Translations under genes and position numbers: made by a program
Notes under the pieces: generated by a model
The model's database searches: none
Seen by the model: the letters and a program-made list of their open reading frames with translations, nothing else
Told to the model about the DNA's origin: nothing
NCBI RefSeq assembly: GCF_900067135.1
Contig: NZ_FJUR01000005.1
Location: forward strand, 62,001 to 126,000
Length of the DNA stretch: 64,000 nucleotides
Reading direction: 5' to 3'
Source of the DNA: Rhizobium sp. 9140
Lineage (GTDB): Bacteria; Pseudomonadota; Alphaproteobacteria; Rhizobiales; Rhizobiaceae
In this document: positions 35,128 to 45,918 of the stretch, piece after piece
How the letters are laid out: each line of letters opens with the position of its first letter
Position numbering within the stretch: the stretch's first letter is position 1

Positions 35128-36584
35128 GCCTTTTCACTTTTAAATGCGCTGCGACTGTTGCACTGCCGCTCATTCTCGGTGGATGCGTATCATCGACGGA
35201 ATACTCTGCGACAACCGCCGGGTTTTCGAACGTTTCAAACAAAACGGCCGAGGCGACGGGAAAGGACACCGTTTGGGTGCAGAATCGCCAGGACGCGCAG
35301 TTGGTCTCAGGCCGGGTAAAGACGCTCCTCACCAAAAAGACCGTCGACGTCGAGACGGCGGTGCAGATAGCCCTTCTCAACAACAAGGGTCTGCAGGCGG
35401 CCTACGCCGATCTTGGAGACTCTTCGGCGGATGCATGGCAGTCCACGATGCTCGTAAACCCGACGGTCGGTATCGGCCTGACGGGGATCGGCACTCCCGG
35501 TCTCGAAGCCTACAGGGCCATCGAAGGTGTGATTGCCACCAACATTCTTGCACTCGTGACCCACAAGCGGAACGTCGAAATCGCCGATGCCGGGTTCCGC
35601 AAGGCACAGCTCGCTGCTGCCGTTCGGACACTTCAGCTGGCGGCGGAGACTCGTCGCGCATGGATCACTGCCGTTGCCTCCTGGGAGACGGTCGCCCAGC
35701 TCAGCCAGGCACAAGCCGCCGCCGACGCAGCGTCGGAACTGGCGAAGAAACTTGGCGAAACAGGCTCCATGACGAAGGGCGGCCAGGCCCGCGAGCATGT
35801 CTTTTATGCTGAACTGGCAGGCCAGACCGCCAAGGCAAGGCTTGAAGCTCGCCTAGCAAAGGAAGAGCTGACACGTCTTGTGGGACTTTGGGGCTCGGAC
35901 ATCGACTACCAGATTCCCAATCGCCTGCCGCAGCTTCCCAAGGGTCTTGTCAAGCGAGACCTCATCGAAGCCGAGGCTTTGCAACGTCGGGTTGACCTGC
36001 AGATGGCGAAGCTCGACCTTGATACCACCGCAAAATCCTACAAGTTGACGGAAGCGACACGCTACGTCACCGATCTCGAAATCCTGTCCGGATTTGAGAC
36101 CGAACGCGAATTGGAGGACGGTGAAAAGAAGAAGGACACGACCGGCAATGTCGAGCTGGAATTCGTGATCCCGATCTTCGACAGCGGCAAGGCCCGGATG
36201 CGGAAGGGCGAACTGGCCTACATGCGCTCGGTAAACCTGCTCGCGGAAAAGGCGGTGAACGTCCGTTCTGAGGCCAGGTCCGCGTATCAGGCCTATCGGT
36301 CGAACTACGATATCGCCAGGCACTACCGCAACAGTGTCGTGCCGTTGCGCACCAAGATCGAGGAGGAATCCCTTCTCACTTACAACGGCATGATTTCCAA
36401 CACGTTCGAACTGCTCGCCGACAGCCGGGAAAAGGTCAACTCGATCCTCCTCGCCGTCAATGCAAAACGCGATTTCTGGTTGGCCGAAGCCAATCTCGCG
36501 CCTGCCATCTATGGCGGCGGTGCGGGTGCGGCAGGTGGCGAGACCGAGGTCGCAGCGGCTGCCGAAAGCGGCGGCGGTCACTGA
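35124..36584 (+). CDS. TolC-family outer-membrane lipoprotein channel
   Basis: 486 aa. Lipobox (ALPLILGGC), then the outer-membrane-factor repeat: VDVETAVQIALLNNKGLQAA and later EFVIPIFDSGKARMRKGELAY. Long alpha-helical segments match the TolC/CusC barrel-tunnel fold. The C-terminus is Gly/Ala-rich (YGGGAGAAGGETEV). Probably completes a copper efflux path, perhaps with CusAB encoded at 11436-16033, which has no channel of its own. Start at 35124 overlaps the lipoprotein stop. Confidence 0.88.
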   Translation: MSLFTFKCAATVALPLILGGCVSSTEYSATTAGFSNVSNKTAEATGKDTVWVQNRQDAQLVSGRVKTLLTKKTVDVETAVQIALLNNKGLQAAYADLGDSSADAWQSTMLVNPTVGIGLTGIGTPGLEAYRAIEGVIATNILALVTHKRNVEIADAGFRKAQLAAAVRTLQLAAETRRAWITAVASWETVAQLSQAQAAADAASELAKKLGETGSMTKGGQAREHVFYAELAGQTAKARLEARLAKEELTRLVGLWGSDIDYQIPNRLPQLPKGLVKRDLIEAEALQRRVDLQMAKLDLDTTAKSYKLTEATRYVTDLEILSGFETERELEDGEKKKDTTGNVELEFVIPIFDSGKARMRKGELAYMRSVNLLAEKAVNVRSEARSAYQAYRSNYDIARHYRNSVVPLRTKIEEESLLTYNGMISNTFELLADSREKVNSILLAVNAKRDFWLAEANLAPAIYGGGAGAAGGETEVAAAAESGGGH

Positions 36585-36598
36585 GAAAGGACAAGAGA

Positions 36599-37948
<1,350 letters not shown>

Positions 37949-37980
37949 TCTTCTCTCCCAACGAACCAAAGGACAATATT

Positions 37981-38460
37981 ATGAAAACTGCAATGATCGC
38001 ACTGTTTCTGGCGGCGCTCGCAACTCCCGCTCTCGCCTCCGGCACCCACGAAGGTGGGCATGACGGGGCTATGGCCGTCGGAGAACCCGGCAAAAAGGCG
38101 CAGGCCACACAGACCATCCGAGTCTCCATGAAGGAGACGGACGACGGCAAGATGATCTTCACGCCCAACACCTTCAAAGTCCGCAAGGGCCAGACGGTCG
38201 TGTTCGCCATCAAAAATGCGGGCGAACTGGATCACGAGTTTGTCCTCGACCAAGAAGACAAGGTCATGGAGCACAAGGCCGTCATGGAGAAATTCCCGGA
38301 AATGGAACACGACGATCCAAACGCGATCCGCCTGGCTGCCGGAAAGTCCGGCGAGATCATCTGGAAGTTCACCAACGACGGCACTTTCAAAATCGCCTGC
38401 CTGGTACCCGGTCACTATGACGCCGGAATGCACGGCGACGTGACCGTGGCCAAGAAGTAA
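37981..38460 (+). CDS. Periplasmic cupredoxin (plastocyanin-like)
   Basis: 159 aa. Signal peptide (IALFLAALATPALA). His/Gly stretch HEGGHDGAM and a cupredoxin fold with KNAGELDHEFVLD and the type 1 copper loop ACLVPGHYDAGMHG (Cys-His-Met ligands). Resembles CopI-type blue copper proteins. Likely an electron carrier or copper chaperone for the oxidase. 32 nt after the oxidase. Confidence 0.9.
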   Translation: MKTAMIALFLAALATPALASGTHEGGHDGAMAVGEPGKKAQATQTIRVSMKETDDGKMIFTPNTFKVRKGQTVVFAIKNAGELDHEFVLDQEDKVMEHKAVMEKFPEMEHDDPNAIRLAAGKSGEIIWKFTNDGTFKIACLVPGHYDAGMHGDVTVAKK

Positions 38461-38481
38461 TTCCACGCAAGGAGACATAAC

Positions 38482-38766
38482 ATGAAATCCATCATAAAAT
38501 TCGCCTCGACAGCCCTTTTCGCGGTAGCCATTTCTTCCGCCGCTTTCGCGGCGGAATTTACCAAGGGCACGGTCAAGAAAGTCGATGCCAAGGCAAAGAA
38601 GGTCACTCTCATCCACGAGGAACTCAAGGACCTCGAAATGCCGGCCATGACCATGGTGTTCCGCGTTAAGGACGACGCAATGCTCGGGAAGCTCAAGGAA
38701 GGCGCGAATATTGAATTCGTGGCCGAGCGCCTCGAGGGCAAGCTGACCGTCACGGAAATCAAGTAA
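38482..38766 (+). CDS. cusF: CusF-like periplasmic copper-binding protein
   Basis: 94 aa. Signal peptide (ALFAVAISSAAFA). OB-fold with the CusF metal motif: IHEELKDLEMPAMTMVFRVKD supplies His, two Met and an aromatic or hydrophobic cap. Carries Cu(I)/Ag(I) to a CusCBA pump. Last gene of the oxidase operon; Shine-Dalgarno AAGGAG present. Confidence 0.9.
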   Translation: MKSIIKFASTALFAVAISSAAFAAEFTKGTVKKVDAKAKKVTLIHEELKDLEMPAMTMVFRVKDDAMLGKLKEGANIEFVAERLEGKLTVTEIK

Positions 38767-38772
38767 AGCGAT

Positions 38773-38801
38773 CGGGCCGAGCCTTTCAAACGCTCGGCCC
38801 G
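38773..38801 (+). terminator. Hairpin ending the oxidase operon
   Basis: Perfect 10-bp arms CGGGCCGAGC and GCTCGGCCCG with a 9-nt loop, 7 nt after the cusF stop. No T-run follows, so it may be Rho-assisted. Confidence 0.7.
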
Positions 38802-38836
38802 TCCGACCTCATTCTCCGGATCGAAAATTCTCGATC

Positions 38837-39148
38837 ATGCTGGCTTGGATCATGGATCAAAAATCATCGCCGTTCGGCAACAGTGCAGCCACGCGGGAAA
38901 TAAGGTCAGCTTCGCTGCGGTTCGTGGTGCTTTCGATCCTATTCGCCAACCTCGTGTTCGGTGACGGCCTCGCGAGCTTTACCACCCATGTCATCGTCAA
39001 TTCGGTGTATCTGATCGTCAGCGTGGCATCTGTCGCGGCAGCTATCTATTTCCCCAAACAAATGCACCTCGGTCCGCTTTTCGTGATGCTCGATGCCGCC
39101 TTGGTTGTGGTCATTCTCTATGAACACATTCTGGCGAACCCAATTACC
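38837..39148 (+). pseudogene. Adenylate/guanylate cyclase, 5' part (split by IS21 copy 2)
   Basis: First about 104 residues: EIRSASLRFVVLSILFANL and YLIVSVASVAAAIYF are membrane helices of the sensor part, ending ILANPIT at the IS border. When the IS and one 8-bp repeat are removed, the frame continues PITQDHNLTTSSLVVSF into the 3' part. ATG 38837 or 38852 could be the start. Confidence 0.82.
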
Positions 39149-39280
39149 TGTCAACGGCGGAGTAAAATCCTGCCACGCGGCGGCGCAAAAGTCGGCCACT
39201 TGTGGCGCGCGCATGAGACCGCCGGGAGGGCTTAGGCCCGAGCGGGGGTCTCATGCGCGCGTTGCGATTTTCGAAGGGCG

Positions 39281-40039
39281 TCAGCCGGCCTTTCGGGCGC
39301 GGCTTTGGGCGAGACGATAGCTGTCGCCGTTCATCTCGAGGATGCTGACGTGATGGGTGATGCGGTCGAGCAAAGCGCCGGTCAGGCGCTCGGACCCCAA
39401 GGTTTCCGTCCATTCGTCAAAAGGAAGGTTGCTGGTGATCAGGGTCGCGCCTCGCTCGTATCGTTGCGAGATCAGCTCGAACAGCAATTCCGCGCCGGTC
39501 TTTGACAGCGGCACGAAGCCCAGTTCATCGATGATCAACAGCTGGTAGGCGGCCATCTGCTTCTGGAACCGGATGAGACGCCGCTCGTCGCGCGCCTCCA
39601 TCATCTCGCTGACCAGTGCGGCCGCTGTCGTGAACCCAACGGACAGGCCCTTCTGGCAGGCGGCCAGGCCGAGGCCGAGCGCCACATGGGTCTTGCCCGT
39701 GCCGCTGGGGCCGAGAGCGATAACGTTCTCCCTGCGCTCGATCCATTCGCAGCGCGCCAGTTCCAGCACCTGCATCCTGTTCAGCTTTGGGATGGCGGCG
39801 AAGTCGAAACTGTCGAGGCTTTTGACGACCGGGAACCTGGCCGCCTTGATGCGACGCTCGACCTTGCGACGGTCCCGTTCGATCATCTCCCGCTCGGCAA
39901 GCCGGGTGAGGTATCCGACATGATCGACGCCTTCGGTGGCGCACAGCCGGGCCAGCTTCTGGTACTCGCGCTGGAAACTCGGCAGCTTCAGGGTTTTGAG
40001 ATAATGGGTGAGAAGGATCTCGGGTGCTTGGGTGTTCAT
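39281..40039 (-). CDS. istB: IS21 helper ATPase IstB (copy 2)
   Basis: 252 aa, identical in translation to the copy-1 protein, with Walker A GPSGTGKTH intact. Start at 40039 overlaps the istA stop. Confidence 0.93.
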   Translation of the reverse strand: MNTQAPEILLTHYLKTLKLPSFQREYQKLARLCATEGVDHVGYLTRLAEREMIERDRRKVERRIKAARFPVVKSLDSFDFAAIPKLNRMQVLELARCEWIERRENVIALGPSGTGKTHVALGLGLAACQKGLSVGFTTAAALVSEMMEARDERRLIRFQKQMAAYQLLIIDELGFVPLSKTGAELLFELISQRYERGATLITSNLPFDEWTETLGSERLTGALLDRITHHVSILEMNGDSYRLAQSRARKAG

Positions 40040-41532
40040 GCGACTTCTCCCGCATCCGACGACAGGAGACGCATATACGCCTTCGCCGATGTCGTCTCGA
40101 CCGTCGCCCTCGGCAAATACGGGTAGATGGACAGGTCCAGTCTGGGCGGCCGGCGTTCCACCCGGCACAGGATCAGATGCTTGACGGCGTCAAAGCCAAT
40201 GGCGCCAAGCTGGATCGCCTGCTTCACCGCCGCATGCAGATCGGCGAGTTCGAAGCTCTCCAGCAGGCGGAGGACCTGCACGTACTCACGCCGGCCGTGT
40301 TTGGCCATGCGGCCTTCCATCAACCGGCGCAGCGTAGCGAACTCTTGCGGCAAGTCCCAGCCCTGGAGGGGCGCTGCCTGATCCAGCGAATTGATCTTCT
40401 GCTCGATCAGCGGCAGGTAATGGACAGGATCGAAGACGACGTCTTCCCGTTCCCAGCACCGAGGATGGCGGGCGATGATCTCGCCACGGCCACCAATGAC
40501 CACTTCGTTGACATAGCCGCGCACCCACACATCCTGATGGCCATAGGCGACCGGGACGGAATAGTCGTTGGTCTTGTAGCGCACCAGCGACTGCGCCGTC
40601 ACCTTGGCACTTGCCTGGTCGCAGGCATCAAATGGCGAGGCTGGCAAGGCGCGCATGGCAGCCAGATCGCGCCGCAAGCGCTCGCCGATCGTCTCGCTCT
40701 CGCCGCGCAGCCTGTCGCGCTGGCGCTTCCGGCACTGCTCCTCCAGAAAGGTGTTGAACGCCTCCCATGTCGCAAACTGCGGGATCGGTACCATGAAGTT
40801 GCGCCGGGCATAGCCGACGAGACCCTCGACGTTCCCCTTGTCGTTGCCCTTGCCGGGACGGCCATAGCGATCCCGGATAAGGTAGTGGGACAGGAAGCCG
40901 CTGAACAACGTCGCGCGCTTGCGGGTGCCGTCAGGCAAAATCTTCGCCACCAGGCAACGGTCGTTGTCGTAGACGATCGATTGCGGCACGGCGCCGAAGA
41001 AAGCGAACGCATGGACATGGCCATCGACCCAGGCCTCGGCCACTGCCGCCGGATAGGCCCGCACGTAGCAGCCGTCGCTGTGCGGAAGGTCGAGCACGAA
41101 GAAATGCGCCTTCTGCTCGACACCGCCGATGACCACCATCGCCTCACCGAAATCGGCCTGCGCATGGCCGGGCGGATGCGACAGCGGCACGAACACTTCC
41201 TGGCGGCGCTGATCCCGCTCGCGCATGTAATCCTTGATGATCGTATAGCCGCCAGTGAACCCGCATTCGTCTCGAAGCCGGTCAAACACCCGCTTGGCCG
41301 TATGGCGCTGCTTGCGCGGCACTTGTCTGTCTTCGTCCAGCCAGTGATCGATCGTCGAGACAAACGCATCCAGCTTGGGCCGCCGGATCGGTGATTGTCG
41401 CTGATAGCCAGGTGGCGTCGAATAGGACAGCATCTTGGAAACGCTGTCGCGCGATATGTTGAAATGCTTTGCAGCCTGACGCCGGCTCATGCCTTCCGAG
41501 CAAGCCAGTCGAACCTTCAGATATAATTCCAC
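40036..41532 (-). CDS. istA: IS21 transposase IstA (copy 2)
   Basis: 498 aa, identical in translation to copy 1, all DDE-core motifs present, so this copy is apparently functional. It starts 122 bp inside the right end of the element. Confidence 0.94.
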   Translation of the reverse strand: MELYLKVRLACSEGMSRRQAAKHFNISRDSVSKMLSYSTPPGYQRQSPIRRPKLDAFVSTIDHWLDEDRQVPRKQRHTAKRVFDRLRDECGFTGGYTIIKDYMRERDQRRQEVFVPLSHPPGHAQADFGEAMVVIGGVEQKAHFFVLDLPHSDGCYVRAYPAAVAEAWVDGHVHAFAFFGAVPQSIVYDNDRCLVAKILPDGTRKRATLFSGFLSHYLIRDRYGRPGKGNDKGNVEGLVGYARRNFMVPIPQFATWEAFNTFLEEQCRKRQRDRLRGESETIGERLRRDLAAMRALPASPFDACDQASAKVTAQSLVRYKTNDYSVPVAYGHQDVWVRGYVNEVVIGGRGEIIARHPRCWEREDVVFDPVHYLPLIEQKINSLDQAAPLQGWDLPQEFATLRRLMEGRMAKHGRREYVQVLRLLESFELADLHAAVKQAIQLGAIGFDAVKHLILCRVERRPPRLDLSIYPYLPRATVETTSAKAYMRLLSSDAGEVA

Positions 41533-41654
41533 GGTATAGATCCCCAGGCCCTCCTGCGCTCATTGCAGAAGAGAAATAGGTGGCCGACTTTTACGCCGCC
41601 CGAAGCGGGACAATCCCGCCGCTACCGTGGTCTAATTTTGCACCGCCGCTCTCA

Positions 41655-42715
41655 CAATTACCCAAGATCATAACCTCACGACATCGAGCCTGGTCGTGTC
41701 ATTCATTCTTCTGAACCACGTAGCCCTGAAGCTCGATCGCTGGTTGATCATCGTGTTTTCGACGATCGTGGTGTCGGCATGGGTCCTTATGCTTGCCATC
41801 ATGGCGTTCCGTCATCACGACAGCTCGCCCGGAACACTATTGGCCAACTTCTTCAACCAGGACCTCGGCCTTACGGTGAGTTTCGCGTTTACCGCGATGG
41901 CGGTATATCTGCTGGCGCGCGATCACGACCGCACTGTCAGGCAGGCCTTGAGAATCGAGGAAAAGCGCATGAACCTGTCACGCTTCTTCTCGCCGACGGT
42001 CGTCGCCGATCTTCAGACTGCAAGTGCCAGCCTTGACCTCGAGCGGCGGGACGCGGCGATCATGTTTGTCGATATCCGGGACTTCACGTCCTATGCGGAA
42101 ACCGCTTCCTCACGCGAGCTCGCCTGCGTCCTCGGTGAGTATCGACACATCGTCGCCGGCACTGTGTTCGCCTATGGCGGAACCGTTGACAAGTTCATCG
42201 GCGATGGGGTGATGGCTGTGTTTGGGCAGCCGAAGCCAAAGTCGGACGACGCGCGGCGGGCATTGGCCTGCGCGTTGGCTTTGACCGAGGCGCTCGAAGA
42301 ATGGGGCGGTAAGAAAATCGAGAAGGGCGGCCCCCGTTTGTATGCGGGTATCGGCTTGCACTACGGTACGGTTCTCGGCGGCGTACTTGAAAGCGGTTTC
42401 CATGACGAGTTCACCGTGATCGGTGACGCCGTCAATGTCGCCCAACGCCTGGAGTCCTTGGCAAGCCTTTTAAAGTCGCCACTCGTGGTGTCGAACCGCA
42501 TGATAGAGGAAGTCCCGGACATGTTCGCTGCCAATGAATGGGTGTACACGAACGGCATAAAAATTCCCGGCAGGAAAGCTTCGCTCGATATCGCCTACAT
42601 TCGTCGCGCTGCCAATCGCGCATCTACTGCCCACTATGAGACCGGTGACATGCAGACCGATTTCCAAAGGTCTTCTTTCCAGTCGCTTCCAGCGACACCG
42701 CTGGTTGGTACGTAA
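41655..42715 (+). pseudogene. Adenylate/guanylate cyclase, 3' part (split by IS21 copy 2)
   Basis: From the IS border the frame carries two more helices (WLIIVFSTIVVSAWVLMLAIMAF and VSFAFTAMAVYLLAR) and a class III cyclase domain: RDAAIMFVDIRDFTSYAET (metal Asp residues), KFIGDGVMAVFGQP and GDAVNVAQRLESLA. A product could be made from the ATG at 41696, leaving the catalytic domain and two helices. Makes cAMP or cGMP; with six or so helices it is an integral membrane sensor. The C-terminus runs 82 nt into the convergent gene at 42634. Confidence 0.85.
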
Positions 42716-43005
42716 ACCGCGCCTCCGACGAAGACCTTGCCGGGGCTATCACATTTCACGCGGACGTCGTGGGTTCCCTGGTCGGTGTATTTGATCGAAC
42801 CCGCGCTATCGAATTCCGTCAGGCCGATGGTCAAATCGAAGTCGTAGTCCTGGACGGGTGATGTCTGCAGCGATGTTACTGTCAGATTGACGGTAACGTC
42901 GCCCTGGAAATGCGAAACGTGAAATGGCGGCCGTTCTGCGGCCTGTGCCGCAAACACGGATGAGATAACTGCGGCAGGAAGTAGGAAGATCGCACGGCTC
43001 CACAT
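42634..43005 (-). CDS. Hypothetical secreted protein
   Basis: 123 aa. Signal peptide (AIFLLPAAVISSVFAAQA). Mature part is beta-rich (FHVSHFQGDVTVNLTVTSLQ, then FDLTIGLTEFDSAGSIKY) with two Cys (VKCDSP, KSVCMSP) likely forming a disulfide. GGGAGGGG lies 4 nt before the ATG at 43005. No family recognised. Its 3' end overlaps the cyclase gene tail-to-tail. Confidence 0.65.
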   Translation of the reverse strand: MWSRAIFLLPAAVISSVFAAQAAERPPFHVSHFQGDVTVNLTVTSLQTSPVQDYDFDLTIGLTEFDSAGSIKYTDQGTHDVRVKCDSPGKVFVGGAVYVPTSGVAGSDWKEDLWKSVCMSPVS

Positions 43006-43346
43006 TGACCCCTCCCAAGGCAAGCGAAGAAAACAGTATAACACCAATCAACGAGGCGACGTTATTTATAGCACATGTGCGAGCGGCGGTCGAAGATTTG
43101 CTATGCGCCGCAATTCGTCCGTCAGTTTGGATGTGACGAACGTCCACAGCTAGCCCATGGTTGATTTCAACAATCGCGTGCCTCGGTACTCACCTCCAAA
43201 ATCATTAAAGGTCAGGTCGGTATTGTGCTTGCCAACGATTAATCTTGCCATGCAGTCGCCAAATTGGGGGCTTCGCGACCGAAAACAAAGCAAACCAGAT
43301 GCTCGACGAGCCCCTGTTTTTAGTCAGCATCAATAAGTCCGGCATG
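43006..43346. other. Intergenic region, nothing recognised
   Basis: 341 bp between two minus-strand genes. AT-richer than its surroundings. Short ORFs here have no coding character. It should contain the promoter for 42634-43005, but no clear -35/-10 pair was picked out. Confidence 0.5.
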
Positions 43347-44633
43347 TCATAACACCAGAACCGGGGCAAAGCCGCCGCCCGGCGTCCTGAAATTGGTAGT
43401 CTGGCCCTGGTAAAGCCGAGCGGCCGAGAGCAGCATCTTGCCATCGTAAGTATAGAGCCGCACGTCCATCTTGCGCGATGCGGGTGCTCCATCGATCTCG
43501 ATCATGCGGTGCCCGGGTGCGGCAAAGGCTTGAGCCACGTAGCCACCTCGGGCGATCTCGGCCCACACCCCTTTCGTCACCTTGTCGCCGCGGTAGACGG
43601 CCTTGCTGCCATGGCCCGAGAATGGCTTGAAGAACATGTCCTTTCGAGACCGCCAAAGAAAGTCCGCATTGTCGGGCGTGACCAGAACGGTCCGCGGAAC
43701 ACCGGCAAGACGCAAGCGCATATCTGCAGACAGCCCAACGGCTTCCAGCGCGGCCGGATCGGACAACAGTGTCAGATTGCGCTTGGCCGCAAGAAGCGCA
43801 TAGTTATACGGACTGGGCGTAACCACCACCGAGCCGTCTCGATACGCCGCGCTGAGTGCTGCATGCTGCGGGCGGTCCAGCGCAAAATCGACCAGGCGAT
43901 TATAGACGAGGTCGATCTCTTGGCCGGCGAGCCGGAGCCTGCCGCCATCATAGTGCAGTTCGCTCGCGTCGCCAATCACGGCGTCGATACCGTGCTTCAG
44001 CAACAATTGTCTGGCAAGCACGAATTCAGGATAGAGATATTGCTCCTCAGGCCGATCATCGACGATAGCGATTCTTCGTGGCGAACCGGCGCCGCGCTGG
44101 CGGCGCCATTCGTCACCGAACATGGCAACAACCCTGGTTTCGAAATCATCGTCTCTGGCGACTAGAAGCCCCTGTTCGAGTTCGGCGCAGCAGGCCTTCT
44201 GAGCTTTGGCCAGCAGCGCATTGAGAAACGCACCGCCGGCATTGGTGTTCACTTCGATCAGCTTGGGACCATCACTATCGAGATGGAAATCGTAACCCAT
44301 TAGCGCGCCAGCGGGGCCGAAATCCTGTTGCGAGATTTCGGGGGCCCAGGCGAGGACGGTGTCGCGGTAGCCCGGCAATTTTGTCGCTGCCTCAATGGCA
44401 TCCACAATCCCGCCCATCTCTGCTATGGCGGACCTGGAGAGGAAGACCGGGACATTGGAAAACAGATGCGACCGTGACTTGATGAAAGCTTCATAGAAGC
44501 CGGTGTCGGCGGCCTCGTGATCCAGCGCCGCCCCAAGTGCGGCGCGGTCGAGGGTAATGCAGAAGCAATTCCGGTTAAACCGTTCTGTCGCGGAATGGCT
44601 GGCCTCTGCCAGACCGGGATCCTTGACGTTCAT
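43347..44633 (-). CDS. ATP-grasp-like protein, function unknown
   Basis: 428 aa. ATP-grasp features: GYDFHLDSDGPKLIEVNTNAGG, where EVNTNAGG resembles a Mg-ATP-binding block, then IAIVDDRPEEQYLYPEF, DLVYNRLVDFAL, KDMFFKPFSGHGSKAVYRG with the nucleotide-binding Lys, and ARKMDVRLYTYDGK-like end. Such enzymes form C-N bonds using ATP. Similarity is to uncharacterised conserved proteins rather than to a named synthase; glutathionylspermidine-synthase-like activity is speculative. Start MNVKDPG at 44633. It neighbours copper/low-oxygen genes and shares the intergenic region with an FNR-type site. Confidence 0.65.
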   Translation of the reverse strand: MNVKDPGLAEASHSATERFNRNCFCITLDRAALGAALDHEAADTGFYEAFIKSRSHLFSNVPVFLSRSAIAEMGGIVDAIEAATKLPGYRDTVLAWAPEISQQDFGPAGALMGYDFHLDSDGPKLIEVNTNAGGAFLNALLAKAQKACCAELEQGLLVARDDDFETRVVAMFGDEWRRQRGAGSPRRIAIVDDRPEEQYLYPEFVLARQLLLKHGIDAVIGDASELHYDGGRLRLAGQEIDLVYNRLVDFALDRPQHAALSAAYRDGSVVVTPSPYNYALLAAKRNLTLLSDPAALEAVGLSADMRLRLAGVPRTVLVTPDNADFLWRSRKDMFFKPFSGHGSKAVYRGDKVTKGVWAEIARGGYVAQAFAAPGHRMIEIDGAPASRKMDVRLYTYDGKMLLSAARLYQGQTTNFRTPGGGFAPVLVL

Positions 44634-44844
44634 GTCTCGTCCTCGCCTGCTGTTGGCCATTCTCCTGAAGAAGAGCGGTGGCAACTTGTTGCATTAACTG
44701 CTTGTTGTCGAGACTCCGTGTCATCCAGCCGCGTGATGATACTCGTGAAATATTCCGAGCTTTACCGTTCAGAATGTCAAAACAGAGATACAATCAGGCT
44801 CCAAACATTGCTTAGCTACTTACGTCGCTCCACGTGTTCTGACT

Positions 44845-44858
44845 TTGATTTGGATCAA
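44845..44858. promoter_or_regulatory. FNR/FixK-type box (anaerobox)
   Basis: TTGATTTGGATCAA, a perfect TTGAT-N4-ATCAA site. It lies 34 nt upstream of the ATG at 44892 and about 210 nt upstream of the divergent ATP-grasp-like gene, so either or both may be controlled. Second such site in the window (other at 28477). Confidence 0.68.
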
Positions 44859-44891
44859 AGTGGTTATCGTGATATGCCTTATACTATAAAA

Positions 44892-45317
44892 ATGGAACAC
44901 ACGCTGACCCACCTTCGCTTCCTGCTCGCCGCGATCGTCCTGATCGCAGGCAGCCTGATGGTCAGCAGTTCACCTGGTCTTTCCGGAGAAGCTTCCGGTA
45001 TCGCTGTCAACTTCGGTGTTGCCGGTGACAGTACAGCGCACCGTGCCAGCGGTTCACACCAAGTGACAAACCGCGTTGCCGCAACGAACCAGGACAGCCA
45101 GCAAAACGGTTGCAGGCAAGAATGCAGCATGAATTGCGTGCCCTCGGCCGGATCAAGTTGTTGCGCTACGGCCGTTTCCTCTGCCAGGGGATGCAAGACT
45201 CTCGATCGGGAGGCAATCGCCGCATACGGCATCGTGGATGCCGAGCTCTTGGCAGCAGGCGTCGATCCCGAGGCTCTTCTACGACCTCCACAAACTCCCT
45301 CCACAAACTTCGCCTGA
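44892..45317 (+). CDS. Small secreted Cys-rich protein
   Basis: 141 aa. Signal peptide (FLLAAIVLIAGSLMVSSSPGLS). Cys cluster NGCRQECSMNCVPSAGSSCCA and later RGCKTLD, ending RPPQTPSTNF. Periplasmic metal binding is plausible. Start MEHTLTHLRF at 44892. First gene after the FNR-type box, followed by DUF5676 and DUF2933 genes. Confidence 0.6.
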   Translation: MEHTLTHLRFLLAAIVLIAGSLMVSSSPGLSGEASGIAVNFGVAGDSTAHRASGSHQVTNRVAATNQDSQQNGCRQECSMNCVPSAGSSCCATAVSSARGCKTLDREAIAAYGIVDAELLAAGVDPEALLRPPQTPSTNFA

Positions 45318-45488
45318 AGCTGCGGTATCGTGGTTCTCGGATCTGTTTGGCTGACAGAACCAGTAGGCTCGTCATTCCACCAATGATCCGCGAAGCGGCG
45401 CCTGGTTCGGCGAAGCGAGTTGCTCGCATACCGATCACCGGATGTGCGAACGGCCCGAATTACGGGCCAAATAAGTGGAGAAGTCCCA

Positions 45489-45788
45489 ATGAATAAGCTC
45501 ATTACACTGTCCGTCGGCATCGCAATGGGCATTACGCTCGCTCTTCTGAGCATGTTGTGTGCTCTGACTTTCGCGCTCTGGCCGAACGCTACACTCGATT
45601 TCTTCAGCGCGTTCACCCACGGGCTTGATCTTGGCGCGATCAAATCAACTGCGCCGATGAGCGCTGGTCGTGTTCTCTACGGCGTTGTCGGCCTTGGACT
45701 CGTCGGCTTCGTCGCGGGTGTGGTGTACGCCTCGATCTACAATGCCGTCGCCAGCGCAGCCGCCGGGAAGCAGCGCCCGTCAAGTTGA
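45489..45788 (+). CDS. DUF5676 family membrane protein
   Basis: 99 aa with two transmembrane helices (LSVGIAMGITLALLSMLCALTFAL and VLYGVVGLGLVGFVAGVVYASIYNAVA). The YASIYN end is typical of DUF5676 proteins found near copper/heavy-metal ATPases. Shine-Dalgarno GGAG before ATG 45489. Function unknown. Confidence 0.75.
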   Translation: MNKLITLSVGIAMGITLALLSMLCALTFALWPNATLDFFSAFTHGLDLGAIKSTAPMSAGRVLYGVVGLGLVGFVAGVVYASIYNAVASAAAGKQRPSS

Positions 45789-45918
45789 GGATCGCTTATG
45801 ATACCTGCAGGCAATTCATGGACGTTTTCGTCGGCATTTTTCGCTGTGGCTGGCGTGATAATCGCCAGGCCCCCGCGCACCAATCTCTATCAACTGTCCA
45901 GTGGAAGGAGCCCAATCC

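Larger units (their letters stand above)
39149..41654 (-). mobile_element. IS21-family insertion sequence, copy 2
   Basis: 2506 bp, same ends and genes as copy 1. Flanked by a perfect 8-bp direct repeat CAATTACC (39141-39148 and 41655-41662). Inserted in a cyclase gene, in the minus orientation relative to it. Confidence 0.95.
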
